Shown one piece after another: positions 24,101-39,100 of a stretch of DNA of 64,000 nt (positions are counted from its first letter, which is position 1; every line of letters begins with the position of its first letter). The stretch is from Cymodocea nodosa (Eukaryota; Streptophyta; Magnoliopsida; Alismatales; Cymodoceaceae), in contig CM072339.1 in assembly GCA_036874045.1 (NCBI GenBank), positions 14,081,501 to 14,145,500 on the forward strand, in the 5' to 3' direction. The notes under the pieces are model-generated. The model had not been told where the DNA came from. It saw only the letters and a list, made by a program, of their open reading frames with translations, and did no database searches. Position numbers and translations under genes: made by a program.

Positions 24101-27100
24101 CCACCCAAATCTTAAGTCCTAGTCTCCTCCACCTCTTGAGTCTTTCAACTCTTGAAGGGGAGTGACTTATGGATCACTTGGTTTTAGAGTTTAGATCCAA
24201 AGGTTGATGTTGGGCATGAGATCCACAAGGTCAACCGTAGGTGAAGCTTTCATCCAAATTGAGTCAGAGAGAAGGTCCCATTTGACCATTGACATGAGTG
24301 CTCAAAAAGGAGAGGAGATGCCCTCATCATGGCAAGAGGGAAGCATTGTTGCTAACCTCAGGGTGCTCATTGAAGGCATACAATCCTTGTTGGATAGCAT
24401 GAACACAAGATTGAAGTGCTTGAGACATGAGGAGAAGGTTTAAGTCAAGGACTGGAGGTGAGCAAAAAAGAATAGCAAGGAGAGGAAGGCATCATCAAAC
24501 CTCTCAACCAAGTAAGTTGGCCTTTTAAGATTGAAGCTAGGATAAATCTTTTTGATTTTGATGGATTTATCAATGTGGAATGACTTGATTTGTGGTTTAC
24601 TCAATTAGAGATGCACGTCTCCTTGTATGGTTACAAGGATAAGGATAAAGTGGTTTTTTTCCTATTTAAAACTAACCCACCCAACCTTGTTGTGGTGGAA
24701 TAGTGTTTGGCCCATCTTGAGGTGATGAAACTCTCATGGATAAGCTTTAAGTAAATGCTTTTGGAGGAGTTTTATTTGATGGGATACCTCCAAGGATGTT
24801 GGACTAAGTGGTATGCACTTTGCCAATAAAGAGGCCAAATAGTGCAAAAGTACACTTCAGAATTTTGGCATTTAGCCATCTATTTTGGAGTTGCTATCAA
24901 CAATGAGGAAGTTATTCAAAAGCATATTGCCAGATTACATTCATAGATTTGGAGGGAGCATATTGAAGGCATTCACAAGGGCCATGGCAATAGAGTTGAA
25001 GAACACCACTTCAACTCAACAAAGCAAGAGGAGCTACCCTCTCCATTTGGCAAGACTTCCTTAAGTAAGAAGGAAAATGGAGAGTTTTCTTGTTCCTCCT
25101 TGAAGGAAACCTTATATTATAAACATTATAAGGTTAATTGCCATAGCAAGGAGAGATGCTAGGTTCTTCATTCAAAACTCAAACCTAAGTCCAAGAACAA
25201 GGATAAGGGCAAGTGTGTGACCATTGCTTATGATGTAGAAGAGAAGTCAGAAGAATTAGAGGGAGTTTAGACTATTAATTCAACCCTCAACTTGATAACC
25301 CAGGAAGACAACTAAGATGGTTGTGCTGAGTTGTTTACCTTCACCATTCAAGTGAAACATGATGTGGTGGACACACTTACAGACCTTGAGTGTCAAAAGA
25401 ATTTGGTCTCTGAAGAGATTGTATGTAAGCTTGGATTGGAAACCATACCCCATTTGAAGCCTTATCCTTTAGGGTGGAATATATAAGGTGCTGGACAACA
25501 AGTCACATGGCAATGCTAGTTGAAGTTTGCAATCACTATTCATTACATTAACAAAGTGGTATGTGATGTGGTACCTTTTGATGTGTGCTAAGTGATATTT
25601 GGTATCCATTGTTTATGGTAATGTAATGGTCAATATCATAGGAGACATACAAGCTTTTCAAGGATGGACGTAGATTCATCTTTAGGTGACATCCTTGGAA
25701 GAAGCTCCAAAATGAGAAGATTACAATTCTCATGGTGCAGAATATGCAACTAGCTCTAGTTTATTTTTGAAATATGTTGAAGTAGTATGGACATCCACTT
25801 ACTAACCCAACCACCAGTCAAGACAAGTAGATTTGAGTTGTTTAGCAGGGATAACATCTATCTCAAAAGAGGTGGATTACCAATGGTAGTGAGGGAATTG
25901 TCACAAAGGAGATACCTTGAAAGGAAGGAAGGTTGATTAGAGTTGCAATTTTAGAGATGAATAACACAACTATCCAGTGTGGAGTCAAGAAGGTATATTG
26001 CATAAGGTATAAAGGGAAGCATATTGTGCTGCTAAGTGGTACATCAAAGAACTTATGAAGTACAAGTTCCACTATTTGAAGTTCTAATACTTTAAGAGCT
26101 TCATCTTTCTCATAAGAAGGGGGACAAAATGATTTGTGGTTAAAAGGGCTAACCTAATTATGAAAGATTCTATGAGTAAAGGAAATTAAGAATGATGTGC
26201 TTTTAACTCAAGTAATGAGAGTAGAGAAGTGCAATTAAGATTTTGGAAGAGATTTGACTTTCTTACAAGAAAGGGACAAAGTGATCCATAATTGATGGAA
26301 GATCACCTAGTTTATAGAAATATGTGGAAAGGAGGTGCACACATGGCAACCCAATGAGTGTATATGCTACAACCCAAAGAGGTGCACATGTGGCACCAAG
26401 GAGGTGTAGATGTGGCACCAAGGAGGTGCATATGTGGCATCCAAGGGGGAACGCTCTCCAATTTCATTCGTAAAGGTAAAATGGTAAATTATAGTCCTAG
26501 GTAGACTTTTTCCCTTTAAGGGTAAAACAAGTATTTCATTAGCTAAGGAAAGCTTGAAGCCCAATCAAGGGTAAAATTGAAATTTTACCAGTCTAAGTCA
26601 CCCATCATTTAGCTAGCCAGCTAGGCTAATGTCCATATAAGTAAATAGGTCACTTGGTTCATTGACTGACAGTTAACCTTAGAAGTAGGCCAACAAATTT
26701 CACCAACCAATAAAGTCATCAAGTTTTGCTAATGAGTTAGTGAGATAGGTTAGTGACACTTTGCCACCTATTAGTGACTTTTGCTAATGAGGATTCAAGA
26801 GATGATAAGCAAAAGATTTGGACACTTTAGGTTTGGCTGCTTGGAAGAAAGGTTCAAGCATCTGATGGACAAATTCAGGCATTCAGTGATCATGCATAGT
26901 CATTAAGAACTCGGCCAATAGATTGAGTGCCTATTGTGACAATTTGAGTGTCTACTATGACACATTGACATTTAGCATTTGGATTAGGCCATTTGGCATG
27001 AAAAATTCATCCACCTAGTGTAGGTGTTCGGGTGCCCATGCTAGACTAGTCATTTAATGATAGATTTTGACCATTGGAAGAATTTAAATTTGAGCCTTCA

Positions 27101-30100
27101 AATGGAGGGGCCATGTGATGTGCCACATATACATGAAAACCTTAGAGATAAGCTAACAAACTATGGAGTTTTGATGAATTTTGAATGTGTCATTGTGGAG
27201 TAAAACTCACATTTTTGCAAGGTATCCCAAAAAACTTGGTGATTGCATCCTTTGAAAGTTTCATTCAGTTAATGGCTCAAATGTGGGTGGAATGTGATAT
27301 GTGAGTACTTGTTGAAAAGAAGACTTAAAGAGGAAGACTAGAAGTACAAGAGGATCTCCTGTTGATGTGGCATTTGAAAGATTCATCTGAGAAGATTGTT
27401 ACTGTTCTTGGCATCAATATCTTAGGACTATGTTAACTCCTTTCACTTAAATGTAAAGGGAGAGAGTTCCACCACTTGGAAATGTGGGGAACGTGATTTA
27501 ATGGGTGTGAGTGGCCTTGTAAGCCTTAGCATTGACCTTTAGTTCTCGGGTATTATATGTTTATGAGCCATTTTCAAAGTTGGATATCCACAAGGTCAAG
27601 TTTTAGTCAATTGTGTAAGTACTTTGTAAATCCATTTAGCAATAAAGAGAGTTATGTTTTTTTCTTGCCAAATTCACGTTCCCACGTGTCATTTAAGGAG
27701 AGAAGAGGCTAAGTGCATATGTCCTACTCTTCCATACACGCCTAATGATTCAAATACTGTATTGATGATCGATCTTTTGAAAAAGGAAATGTATTGAGGA
27801 TTGAGAATTGTATCTGTGAAAAAATCATACTTTTGTGGAAATGGCTAAAATATATTAAATTTCAAATTGAAACTTAGAAATAAGATGAAATAAGCTATGA
27901 TAAGCATATAAAAACATAGATAAATTTTCTAGGTAATTATCAAACATAAAATATCAATTAGATAGAGATATAATAGTTGAAGGCATAAGAAAAGTTTTAG
28001 ATCATGTACAAATAATAGAAAAAACTTATAATAACAAATGATTTAAAATTCAAGTTATTGTTTAACATATTTTAGGCTATATTTGAGTAGTAATCATACT
28101 ACATTTCAATATATATTAGATTACATTTTAATAGAATCTATGTTATAATTTAATATTTATTAGATTACATTTCAGTAGAATTCTTATATTCATACAATTA
28201 AAATATATTTTTTAATACATTTTAATAGTAAATTATAATTTTTTATTCTTGTAATGTAATTAGTATATTTTTAAAAAAATCTTGCATTAATTAATTAAAA
28301 AAATAGAAAATAAAGTTTGTGAAAGTTAGAAGAGAAATGTTATTCACAAGCAAACATAATTTTTAAAAAAAATTAAAACAATAGAATGTTTTGTGATTTT
28401 TTTTGATACTTTCATTTTTTAACATAATTTTTATATAATAATGCTTTCATTTTTTTTCTTTTCTTTTCTCTTCCCTTCTCTTTTTTTCTTTTTCTTCTTT
28501 CTCTTCCCCCTTTTTTTACACATGTTTCTTTTTTCTCTTTTTTATTTTCAAATATCTTTTCATTTCTTTTTTTTTTCTTTCACATGTGCCGCCCACGTTC
28601 ATTGTCTTCCTTCCACATTTGTCGTTTGTCTCCCCACCTGTAAAACCCTAATGGGTTTCAATGGAGGGTAGTGGTGATTAGCTGCTCTAGCGAAGACTCT
28701 AATGCTTGGCAGAGGCTTTAGTGGTCCATGGAGAAGTTCTTAGTGACAGTGATAGTGAACCCATCTCTAGATCTTGATTAATCCTTTCAACAGATTGATT
28801 GATCTGTCCTTGGAAAGTTGAAAAAAGGGCTAAATCCTAATGATCCATCAATTTGTAACTAATCTTAGATGTGGGATCATTCAAACCATGGTATTTTTGA
28901 AAATAGAAATTGACCAAATCAAACATTGATCTGGGTCAGTGATGTTTTGCTGATCTGGATTGATTTTTTAATCCATGTATATGCCATCCCTCACTTCTCT
29001 TTTGGAAAGTGCACTCCTACATCTCTATCACCCAAATCATAAGTCCTAGTCTTCTCCACCTCTTGAGTCCTTGAATTCTTAAAGGGGATTGAGCTATGGA
29101 TCACAAAGCATTTACAAACACGTGCCCATGCTAAAAAAATTAATAGAGATGCAATTAGAGACCAAAAAATAGAAACAAATCCTATTAACTAAAATCACAA
29201 GAAAATCAGGTCTGATTTAAAAAAGGGAATCTAATAATGCAATGATTGATGATAGTCACTCAAAATAGAGGGTCATAAACAAAATTCAATTCATGTATTA
29301 CATACAGTTGACATGTATCATTTAGTTTTTTTTGATATAGGGTAAAGTTATATCTTATTAGATAAGATCATAAGATTAATCAAAATACAATGAGATGGTT
29401 TAAAGATCAACCATAGGGGAAGATTGCCAGCAAATGAAGGAAATTTAGGACCTGATAAACAGTTTTTCCCTGACTGACGTTTTCATCATTAAAGAGATGA
29501 TCCTTCCTAGTAAGCTAGATCCACCAGCAGGTAGCATGGATGTATTGGAGAAGATGATGCTGATATTGAGTTTTTGTCCCTTTTATTGAGTTAGAGATCC
29601 AGTTTAAGAGTAGTAATCTGGACTGTTGGCTAATCACTTCAATTTCCTTGGTGCAAAATGTGCATGCAGTATTAGCATCAGGTACCAATTTTCTCCTAAA
29701 ATGATTGGTAACCGGCCTTCCATGTACAAGCAACCATTTAAATGCATGAATTTTTTGGGCAATGCAGCTGGCCAGACTAGCTTGAAGTATGGCCAGCTAG
29801 GGTATAAAGAAGGTCTTCACTGAAAAAGCAGTACTATTCATCAATTTCCAAGATGGAATATCATCCCCTTCCTGATCCAGTGATAGGCTTGTTGCCAGTG
29901 AATCCAGTAGCTCTGTTGCTGCTTAGCTCCTTCCATGATCTCCTTGGGTACATGTTACATTTTCTGCCATCCTTGTCTTCATTGTACACCTCAGGCACTT
30001 TAGCCCAAAGTTTCTGAGTAAGTGCAAATGTAGAAGGGAAGATTTCTGCCAAAACCTCCTGTTATTAACAATAGTCATGTCAGAATAAAGTCCTGCTTCC

Positions 30101-33100
30101 AGAATGAATTTGGTAAAAGGCAGGACTTTCTTGTAAAGTGCTGATGTTGTAAAATAACCATCCAGAAGTGGGAATCCTTCAGTTTCTTTTGCAGTGGGCC
30201 ACAATGATCTCTAGCATCCCCATATTTTCTGTTGGGAATACTTGCCCATATACCCTTATCATTGTTAAACCTTCTCCACCACCGTTTACACAATAAGGTG
30301 ATGCTAAGATCTACCAACTTACATATGCCTAGTCCTCCCTGAGATAAAGGACAACACAGTTAAACAATCAATAAGGTGGTTCCCCTTGTTGATGTTGCCT
30401 TTCCAGAGCCATTGTCTGTACTTTGCTTAGATTGCATTGATGATGCCCTATGGCAGCTTGAATCTTGACTTATGAAATTGAAGAATACTCAAGAGCACAG
30501 ATTTTAGGACAATTCTACCTACTAAACTCAAACATCTTCTCCTAAAGTTATATTGTTTATTGTGTTATTTATATTGTTTATTTGTGTTTTTATTTATTCT
30601 TGTTCTTTTCTTGTAGCAAGCTACACGAGCTGTTGCTGAGGTTGAGAGGAAGAAAAGAGAACTAAAGGAACCATGCCATCTTAATGGAGGAAAGAGTGAT
30701 CATCACCTTTCAAGTAAGTTACAAGTTTCTAATGATGTAACAAGCACAATGTGAAAACAATTTTTGCTTATGTTCTTTGGTAGTTAGTAAAATTATATGG
30801 GAGTTTAATGACACAACAAAGTTTGTTAGTATTAGATGTAAGAATTAAAACATGGAAGAAAAAGATTAAAATACATAGAAATACAAAAATTAGTTGGTGG
30901 AATCTAAAAGTTGAAATACAAATGATTTTAAGAAAAGATTTTAAAAGATGGAAGGTAGGAACTAGATGGAAAAGTAAATCATCTTTGGAACGAAATAAAC
31001 ACTTGTTTTAAAAAAATTGTCAAGAAGATTTTAGAAGAGTTTAATTAAAGGAATATAAGTACTACATAAAGAAACTTGATGGTGGAATAAAGATATACAA
31101 AACTAATAGAAGTAAAGTAAGAATGTTATAAAATCTATCATAAATATAAAAACATTGAATTTTTTGAAAAGTATATAAGTGGACAAAAAGGTCAACAAAA
31201 AAGTGTAGCTAAACATTAGGGTTATAATGGGTGTCCAAGGCATCTTGCCTATCCAAACACCTTGACACCTAAAATAACTTTGTGATTGCCTCACTTTAGT
31301 TGTGGCATTGCCTTGCCTTTAGTTTCTTACCTTAGGCATCTTCGATGGTGTCACCTTAAGATTGCCTTTTACCTTAATTGCCTCAAGTAGGAAATAGTTT
31401 TAATTTATAATTATGGAGAGGTTCCTTGGAATCCAAAGGATTTACACTAAAATGGAGTGTAAGCATGGTAATGACAGGAATAATGTTGAAAGAATAAACT
31501 TAGATGACCATAAAATTCCTGAAAAATAATAGTTTTAGATGCTTAAGATCTATTATAAGATAGTGTAAAGAAATTACAAAGGATGTTCATAGAATTACAG
31601 TAAGATGTTGAAGTGGTGAAACACCTAAAATAACAATGTTATCACCTTAGTTGTGGCATCACCTTGCCTTTTAGTCTCTCACCATAGGCATCTTCAAGGG
31701 GATCACCTTGAGATTGCCTTTCACCTTAATTGTTTTAGGTTGTATGTTGAAGAGTAAAATTAGATGGTCATAAAATATCTAAAACTAATAACTTTAGATG
31801 CTTAAGATCTATTATAAGAAAGAATGAAGAAGCTATAAAGCATGTTCATAAAATTAAAGTAGAATGGTTAAGATGGACAAATACTTTAAAAGTTTAGAAG
31901 TGTATCTTGAAAATGTTATATGTCATCTATTAATCTAGATAATGTATGGTTTAGACTGTTGGATTGCTAAGCATACAACGGCAAGAAAACAACTTATGCT
32001 ATAATCCCATCATGTGGGGTTAGTCATATGAATTCTTTTCTTTTTTTATATTTTTATATATGTTCAAATCTTCAGTTACATAAATTTAAGTCTATTCTTA
32101 CAATTCCTAAGTAATGTTAGATTTTCCATTACTTTTCTTAGTTTCTTTTATACTAATTAATTCTTGTCTCCTATCTTATCTTATAGTTGATTTTCCTTTA
32201 TCTTATCTTTGATTGGTGCAACTTTTAGTATATTCTCAATAAAAACAATTTTTAATTTATCTCTTATGGTATAATCAATGATCTATTTAAACATCTGTAT
32301 TTCTGTAATACTACTTTTTTGTAAATAGTTATGCTTTACAATTCAATAATCTAAGTCAAAATATGGTTGAACAAATAACAATTTTATAGAATTTTTCTTT
32401 TAATTTTTAATAGTTTGTGACTAGTTGTGTAAGTGTTAATCTCCATAGGTGAACTTTGGACTGTTAAATAGTTATGCTTTACAATTCAATAATCTAAGTC
32501 AAAATATGGTTGAACAAATAACAATTTTATAGAAATTTTCTTTTAATTTTTAATAGTTTGTGACTAGCTGTGTAAGTGTTAATCTCCATAGGTGAACTTT
32601 GGACTGTTAAACCTGTACATATGAAAAATTAGTATTACAGTAATGAAATCTTCAAGAGGGATGGCTGTATTATATAGATGATGTTTTTGTCGAAAATAAG
32701 ATGGAAGTTGGACTTATTAATGATTAAATAATAGAATATTATCTTAGATGGTTTGATTATATGAGCCATAGAAAGCTTATAGATGCACATATAAAGAAAG
32801 GAGAACTAGCTTATTTAGGTTAAACTAAAATATGTACAGAAAGATCATATAGATTATTTGATAAGTGGAGAACCCATCACTGGATCAATTGATCCTTTAA
32901 ATGGATTAATTGATCCATCCTTTAGTAAGTCAAAAACTTAGCCACATCGAATGATTCATTGATCCAGCACTGGTCTCAAACAACAGATATTTTGATATAT
33001 AGTATTTTTGATAATACCTAAGGTTTTGGGATCAAGAATGTCAAAAACCAACCTAAATCAGTGAAATATGATCAATTTTTTAAATCCTTGCATGTAAATT

Positions 33101-36100
33101 GAATGAAGACAAACTAGTGGCATTGGTGGTGATGACTTGGGTAGGGCTAGTGGTGGAGTGGTTGGGAGGAGGGCGGTGGCTAGGATTTCTCTTCTCCTTA
33201 TTTGGATTTTTCACAATTTCTAAACTCTTAAGCTTGGATATTATGTGAGAACACAAGAAATAGGTGGAAGTAGATTGATGCATTAGCAAACATAAGAGTC
33301 TCTTTATATATAAAGGTTACATAAGGGAAACAAACACAACTCTGCTAATATGAGATTAAACCCACACAGCTAAAACTGTCATACATTATTTTCTTCAAAA
33401 TGGATTCATCTAAAAGAAGTCTGATTAGGATCCTAGGTAAGCATGTGTTCTTTCTTGTTTATAAACCTGTTTGTAATGTATGTTCGATTTTTGGTTACAC
33501 AGATGTTACATATTTTCTTAGAATGTTATTAAGAAGTTAAGATGTGACATATTTTACTAGAAAATTAATAACAATGGGGACAATTATTTTTTCTTCCTTT
33601 TCTTTCCTTTTGAAGCTTCAATATCTAATAAGATTTAATGGACATGATGGTGGTTGCATCCATTTGGTTCTCTTATGTGGTTGGGCTTTGCAAAAATTTG
33701 GATTATATTATGGGATACCATGTTTGGGATATTGTAAATATAGGATACAAATATGTTTGTATATGATAAATGAAAGGTAAAAAAATGATATTTGACATTT
33801 GGAAAGTGGAAACGAAGCATGAGACTTGAGTTGGTGTGAACCAAGGATTTAAAAGTCAAGATGGATCAGTGAAATTTCACTTATCCGTCTCGGATTTTAT
33901 TTTTACCAAACTCAATATCCCATGCATTCTTGAAAATATGATGGATTGAGCAATCTATCATTGAGAATTGGTGCTAGATTTATAGGTTGTTTGATCCAAT
34001 GCATTTTTTAAGTGAGGTTGGATCGATCAATTTGATGAAAGAATCGGTTGATCATACTAAGCCGTTGTGACTGCCAACCATTGAAGTCTTCACCAACTAC
34101 TAAAGCCTCCACCACTGACTGTTGAAGCTTCCTCTTTGCCCAACATTAGAACCCATTAGGGTTTTTAGGTGGGTGGTGGAGAGGGTTGAAGGAGGGAGGG
34201 GATGATGATGTGAAAAAGAAAAAGAAAGAAAGGGAAGAATGTGAGAAAAGAAAGAAGAAAAGAAAAAAAAGAAAAAAGAGAAAAAAGGAGAGATCAAACA
34301 AAGAGAAAAAAAGGAGAGAAGTGTACTTCTCAAAACTTTATTTTCTATTTTTAAATTAATTCAAGTGAACTTTTTAAAAAAAGATATTAACTATATTATA
34401 GGAATAAAAATTTATAATTTACTCTAAAATCTGATAATTGATAAAATTTTTAATTATGGAGATTAGGAAGGGCAATAACAAAAAGAAAAAAAAGGAAAAG
34501 AGAAGAAAAAATGAAAAAATTTATTGCATAAAAAATGATGGAAGTGTTAAAAAAATCACAAAAATACTAATAAATTTTGAATTTTTTTTAAAAATTATGT
34601 TTGCAAGTGAATAATGTTCCTCTTCTACCTATCAATTATATTCACACAAAGTTTATTTTCTATTCTTATTAATTCATGTAAGATTTTTTTTAAAGATGTT
34701 AACTACATTATAGGAATAAAAAATTATAATTTACCATAAAATCTTATAATCGATAAAAATTTTAATTATGGTGACTATGAAAATTCTTTTGTACCATGCA
34801 TAATCTTAGGCTGCATTTGTTAACGGGCTTGAGCAGTGTTAGAGCAATGTAGAATGACACTATACATGTGTTGTGAGGGAGGATTTAGAAAACTGCTCCC
34901 CAAATGCACTGTTACCATTCTTTAATGAATAGTAACAATAATTAAGGTCTACGCCTTCTACTGTGCATTGTGATAGCATTCATTGGGCGGAGTAGGTACA
35001 ACTGTGCCCAGTGGATGGAGCAACATAGAGCATTAACAAACACATCCTTATTAATTTGTGTTTCATGTATGAAATATAGCCTGAATTCTATTGGAATGTA
35101 ACTTCATAAATATTGAACTATAATCTAGATTCTATTGAAACATAATTTGGTTTCTATTAAAATATAATATGAAATATATTGATTTGTAACTTAGATTATA
35201 TTCAACTGTACTTTGGATTTTATTAAAATATAACTTGAATTTTAAATCATTTGTTTTTTTTAGTTATTTGTATATGATTTAAGAATCCTCATACATGCCA
35301 CTACTATATCTCTTTCTAAGTGATATTTTAAGCAAGATAATTGCTTAAAAAATTTATTTAGATGTTTAGATATACTTATTGTAACTTGTTTTATCATATC
35401 CCTGAGTTTTAAGTTGGAATCTAGAGGTTTTTAGCCATTTTCACAAAAGTGTTGCATTTTCATTGATATGATCCTTGATCTTCAATACATTTCTTTTTCT
35501 CAGAGGATCAATCCTCTATACAATATTGATATTTGGAACCTTGGTGTGAATTGTGAAGATGATTAAGAGTTTAGGTAAGTGATTTTTGAACGATAAGCAT
35601 GCTACAGTTTGATTGATGTCACAATTGGTTTTTCCTGGAGCTGTCGTCAGAAACAAGAGCTGAAATAGAAAAGCTAATAGGTATTAGAATGATTAGGAAA
35701 ACAAATAAGATTAGTTGAGTCATAAGTGCTTAGATTTTTCCTTAATTTTTGGCAATCACTGTTGTGCATTATCATAAGATGTCACATAATTAAATACTTA
35801 AGCAAGCCTTATTCCATGTACTACAGGTTTGCTTTCATCTCCTACAAATCAGCAGTCAGAAAATGGCATTCCAAATTCTTTCAATCCTAGAAGACTGTTA
35901 ATTGGACATGATGAGTAAGGATGTATTTCATATGTTTAAAATCATCATAAATTCAAGTTTAATATATGTTGGGAATGACCATAAATTCTAATGCAAGTTT
36001 AACACAGGGTTGTACTTTTGGTTTTGGCTTTTGGAATACAGATATATTCGAATAGGGAATGGCAATAAGCTTGTTCGAGATCCAAAAAAACTTGTTCGCA

Positions 36101-39100
36101 TGTTGGCAAGTGAAAAAATTCGATGGAGCTTGCACACTGCTAGAAAACGACTAGCCAGAAAACAGGAATATTGTCAGTTCTTTACAAGATTTGGAAAGTG
36201 CAATAAAGAGGCTGGGAAATGTCCATATATTCATGATCCTGGCAAGGTGGCAATATGTACAAAGTTTCTGAAAGGCATATGCTTTGGCACCAACTGCAGA
36301 TTAACACACAAGGTGAAGGCTCCTTTCATTGATTGAAAATTCTTAATTACAAGTAATGCATATGCTGGGTAGCTTTTTGATAAACTAGCTTGTTTCAGGT
36401 GATTCCTGAAAGAATGCCAGACTGTTCATATTTCTTGCAAGGTGGGCCTTTTTTGCACATGATTTTATATTTTTTAGGGAACATAAAACATAAAGGCACA
36501 TGTTGCTGCAGGCCTTTGCACCAACATCGGCTGTCCCTACAGGCATGTAAATGTACATCCTAAGTCTTCCATCTGTGAAGGGTTCCTAAAGGGTTATTGT
36601 GCTGATGGTGATGAGGTATGCATTGTATTCTGTATGCATGGCACGTATAATTTCTGATGGTATTACAAGAACTATTATAATAAAAGAAAAGTGACTTCCT
36701 CGTTTGGTTTTTATATAATTTTAAAAAGTATTGTATATTTTATTACAGCTTTACCAAAACATAAAATACCAAGCGTTTATAAAATGAAAATACCAACTAA
36801 ATAATTTAAATTGTGTCTAACACCACTTCATAATCTCTCTCTCCAATTCTCTTTCTTTAATTTTTTTTTCTTCCCTTGTAATACTCATCCATGATACTAC
36901 TACCATAGATTTAAAAATTGTAATGGATCAGTGAATTTTGGATTTCATTTGTGTCAATCCTGATATCCCATGTATTCTCAAAAATACTATGGATTGGATG
37001 ATTTTTCATCAAGGATCAATGGATTATTTGATCCAATATATTTTTTGAGTTGTTGGAGGCCAAATTGATCAATCAAGTGAAGCATTAGTCGATCCAAAGA
37101 ATGTTCTCTATCACCTTTGCTGATTGCCAATTGTCGAAGCTTTCACCAAAGTATTTTTCACTGACCGTTGAAGCCTTTGTTGTTGATCATTGAAGTCTCC
37201 TTTTACATAGATTGTAGGAATCTATGAAGGTTTTTAGGTGGTTGGGGAGGATAGAAGGAGGGAGGGGGTGAGTTACTCATGTGAGAAAAAAAGAATAAAA
37301 AAGAGAAAGGGAAGAAAGAGAGAATGAGAAACTAGAAAAGAAAGAAGAAAAGAAGAAAGAAGAAAGGAAAATGGAAGAGAGAAGTAATAACAAATATTAC
37401 ATAAAAAATTATATTTAAGAAATGGTGAAAGTGTTAAAAAATTATAAAAATTCTGATTTTTTAAAAATTATATTTTTTAATGAATAATGTTGGATAACAT
37501 AGTCACACCTTGGAAGTGATGTGTTTGAACCTAGGCCTAATAACATTGTGCCCCTATTTTCTTACTGTCAATTAGTTTTGAGGTGAATTTTAAAATAACC
37601 TTCGTGAGTCTAATTTGTGCATGTCACTTGTAAAACACTCGTAAGTTAAGACAAAGTCACAAATGCGGAAGAATGTTGGACAACATATCCTACATTGATA
37701 TTATTAAGAGTTGGAATATCACCACCTAAGGGTTTGATGACGTGATTTATAAGGAATGCAGTAGAAAGAACATTTGACCAAAGATGCTTGAGAATATTCA
37801 TTTGAATAATAAATGTACGGTCCACATTGAGGATATGCTAATGCTGACATTGTTGTACCATTATATTGAGAAGTGTGTGGATAAGCTGTTTGATAAATAA
37901 TCCCAAGCAAAGCACAAATATTTTGCATATCTTGTTGAACAAACTCATGAGCATTATCAATATATGAGATTTTAGGAATGGTTCAACTAAAAAATTTGAG
38001 TACATCAATAACATTATGATGATTTTTCAGCAAGTATACTTATGAAACACCAGATTAATCTTCAGCAAAAATCAAATAATAATGATGTCCCAAAATAGAA
38101 GTGATACAACTTAGATCCCAACATCACAATGGATAATATCAAAAAAACTCTTGCTAGACACAAGGCAAGGTGTTGAAAAGAAGTATAAGTATGTTTACTC
38201 AACTAACATGACTCACAATTAAAAGTAGAAATGGAAAGTCATGGTAGAGCTTGTTGAAGCTTTGATAGAGAGGTGTCCTAATGTCAAAGAATTGATAGTT
38301 GTTGTAGACATTAGAGTTGTCAAACAACTTAGTACATTGTTGTGTACAAGTAGGTATACCCCATTGCTATGTCTATGGTCTAAACCAATCCTCTTTCCTA
38401 TTTATAAATCTTGAAAATTACAATGGAAAGGAAAAAAGGTTATTGAATATTGCAAGTGGATAATAATAGCACTAATGAATAATAAATTTATAGGAAAGTT
38501 ATGTACATATAGGACATTGTTGAGTCTAATTTGGAAAGAGGCTTGAATGCCCCATTGTTTAGATATAGAACAAGAACAATCATTAACAATGGTAACTTTG
38601 GATATATTAGAAATAGAGGATATCTTTTAGAAAAGGCTTGATGTACCTGACATATGAGAAGAGACATTAGAATTTGACTAAGGAGTTATTTATGGAAGTG
38701 AGGAGGGCAACATGGGTGGTATTACTTGAAGTTTGAGCACTCATGATTATGGAACTTGATTCCTATGATTGATAGGGATGATCATATTACTCTTGAGAGA
38801 TGGTGACAACACTAGAGTAGTTGAAGGTTGAGATGACGTTGTAACAACATGGGTCTATTGAGGTTTGCTACCAACTTTGTCCTAACATTTTTCTAAATTG
38901 TGACTAGTCTTATCATAGCGTTGACAATGTATGAATTGTTTGCTCTTGTAGCTTCCACCTCCTTATCTATGACCATGTAAAGAAGTTGCAAACATTGTTG
39001 ATCTATGATTGAGGGTTATGATTTCATTGAGATCCTTATAACCTTTGTAAATGTCTCTTCTAGATCAAGCATTTGATTAGCACTAAGAATTTAGACTACA

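Noticed and set aside
28441-28671. A Phe/Leu-rich open frame resembling membrane segments
   Set aside because: It is the translation of a T/C-rich tract inside the Mutator-like element.
33349-33436. A longer version of the lost exon using the AG at 33368-33369
   Set aside because: From that acceptor the phase set by exon 4 gives a stop after about 14 codons, and the upstream residues do not match the family.
36010-36336. A separate small CCCH protein gene
   Set aside because: The frame has splice sites on both sides in phase with exons 5 and 7, so it is exon 6 of the large gene.
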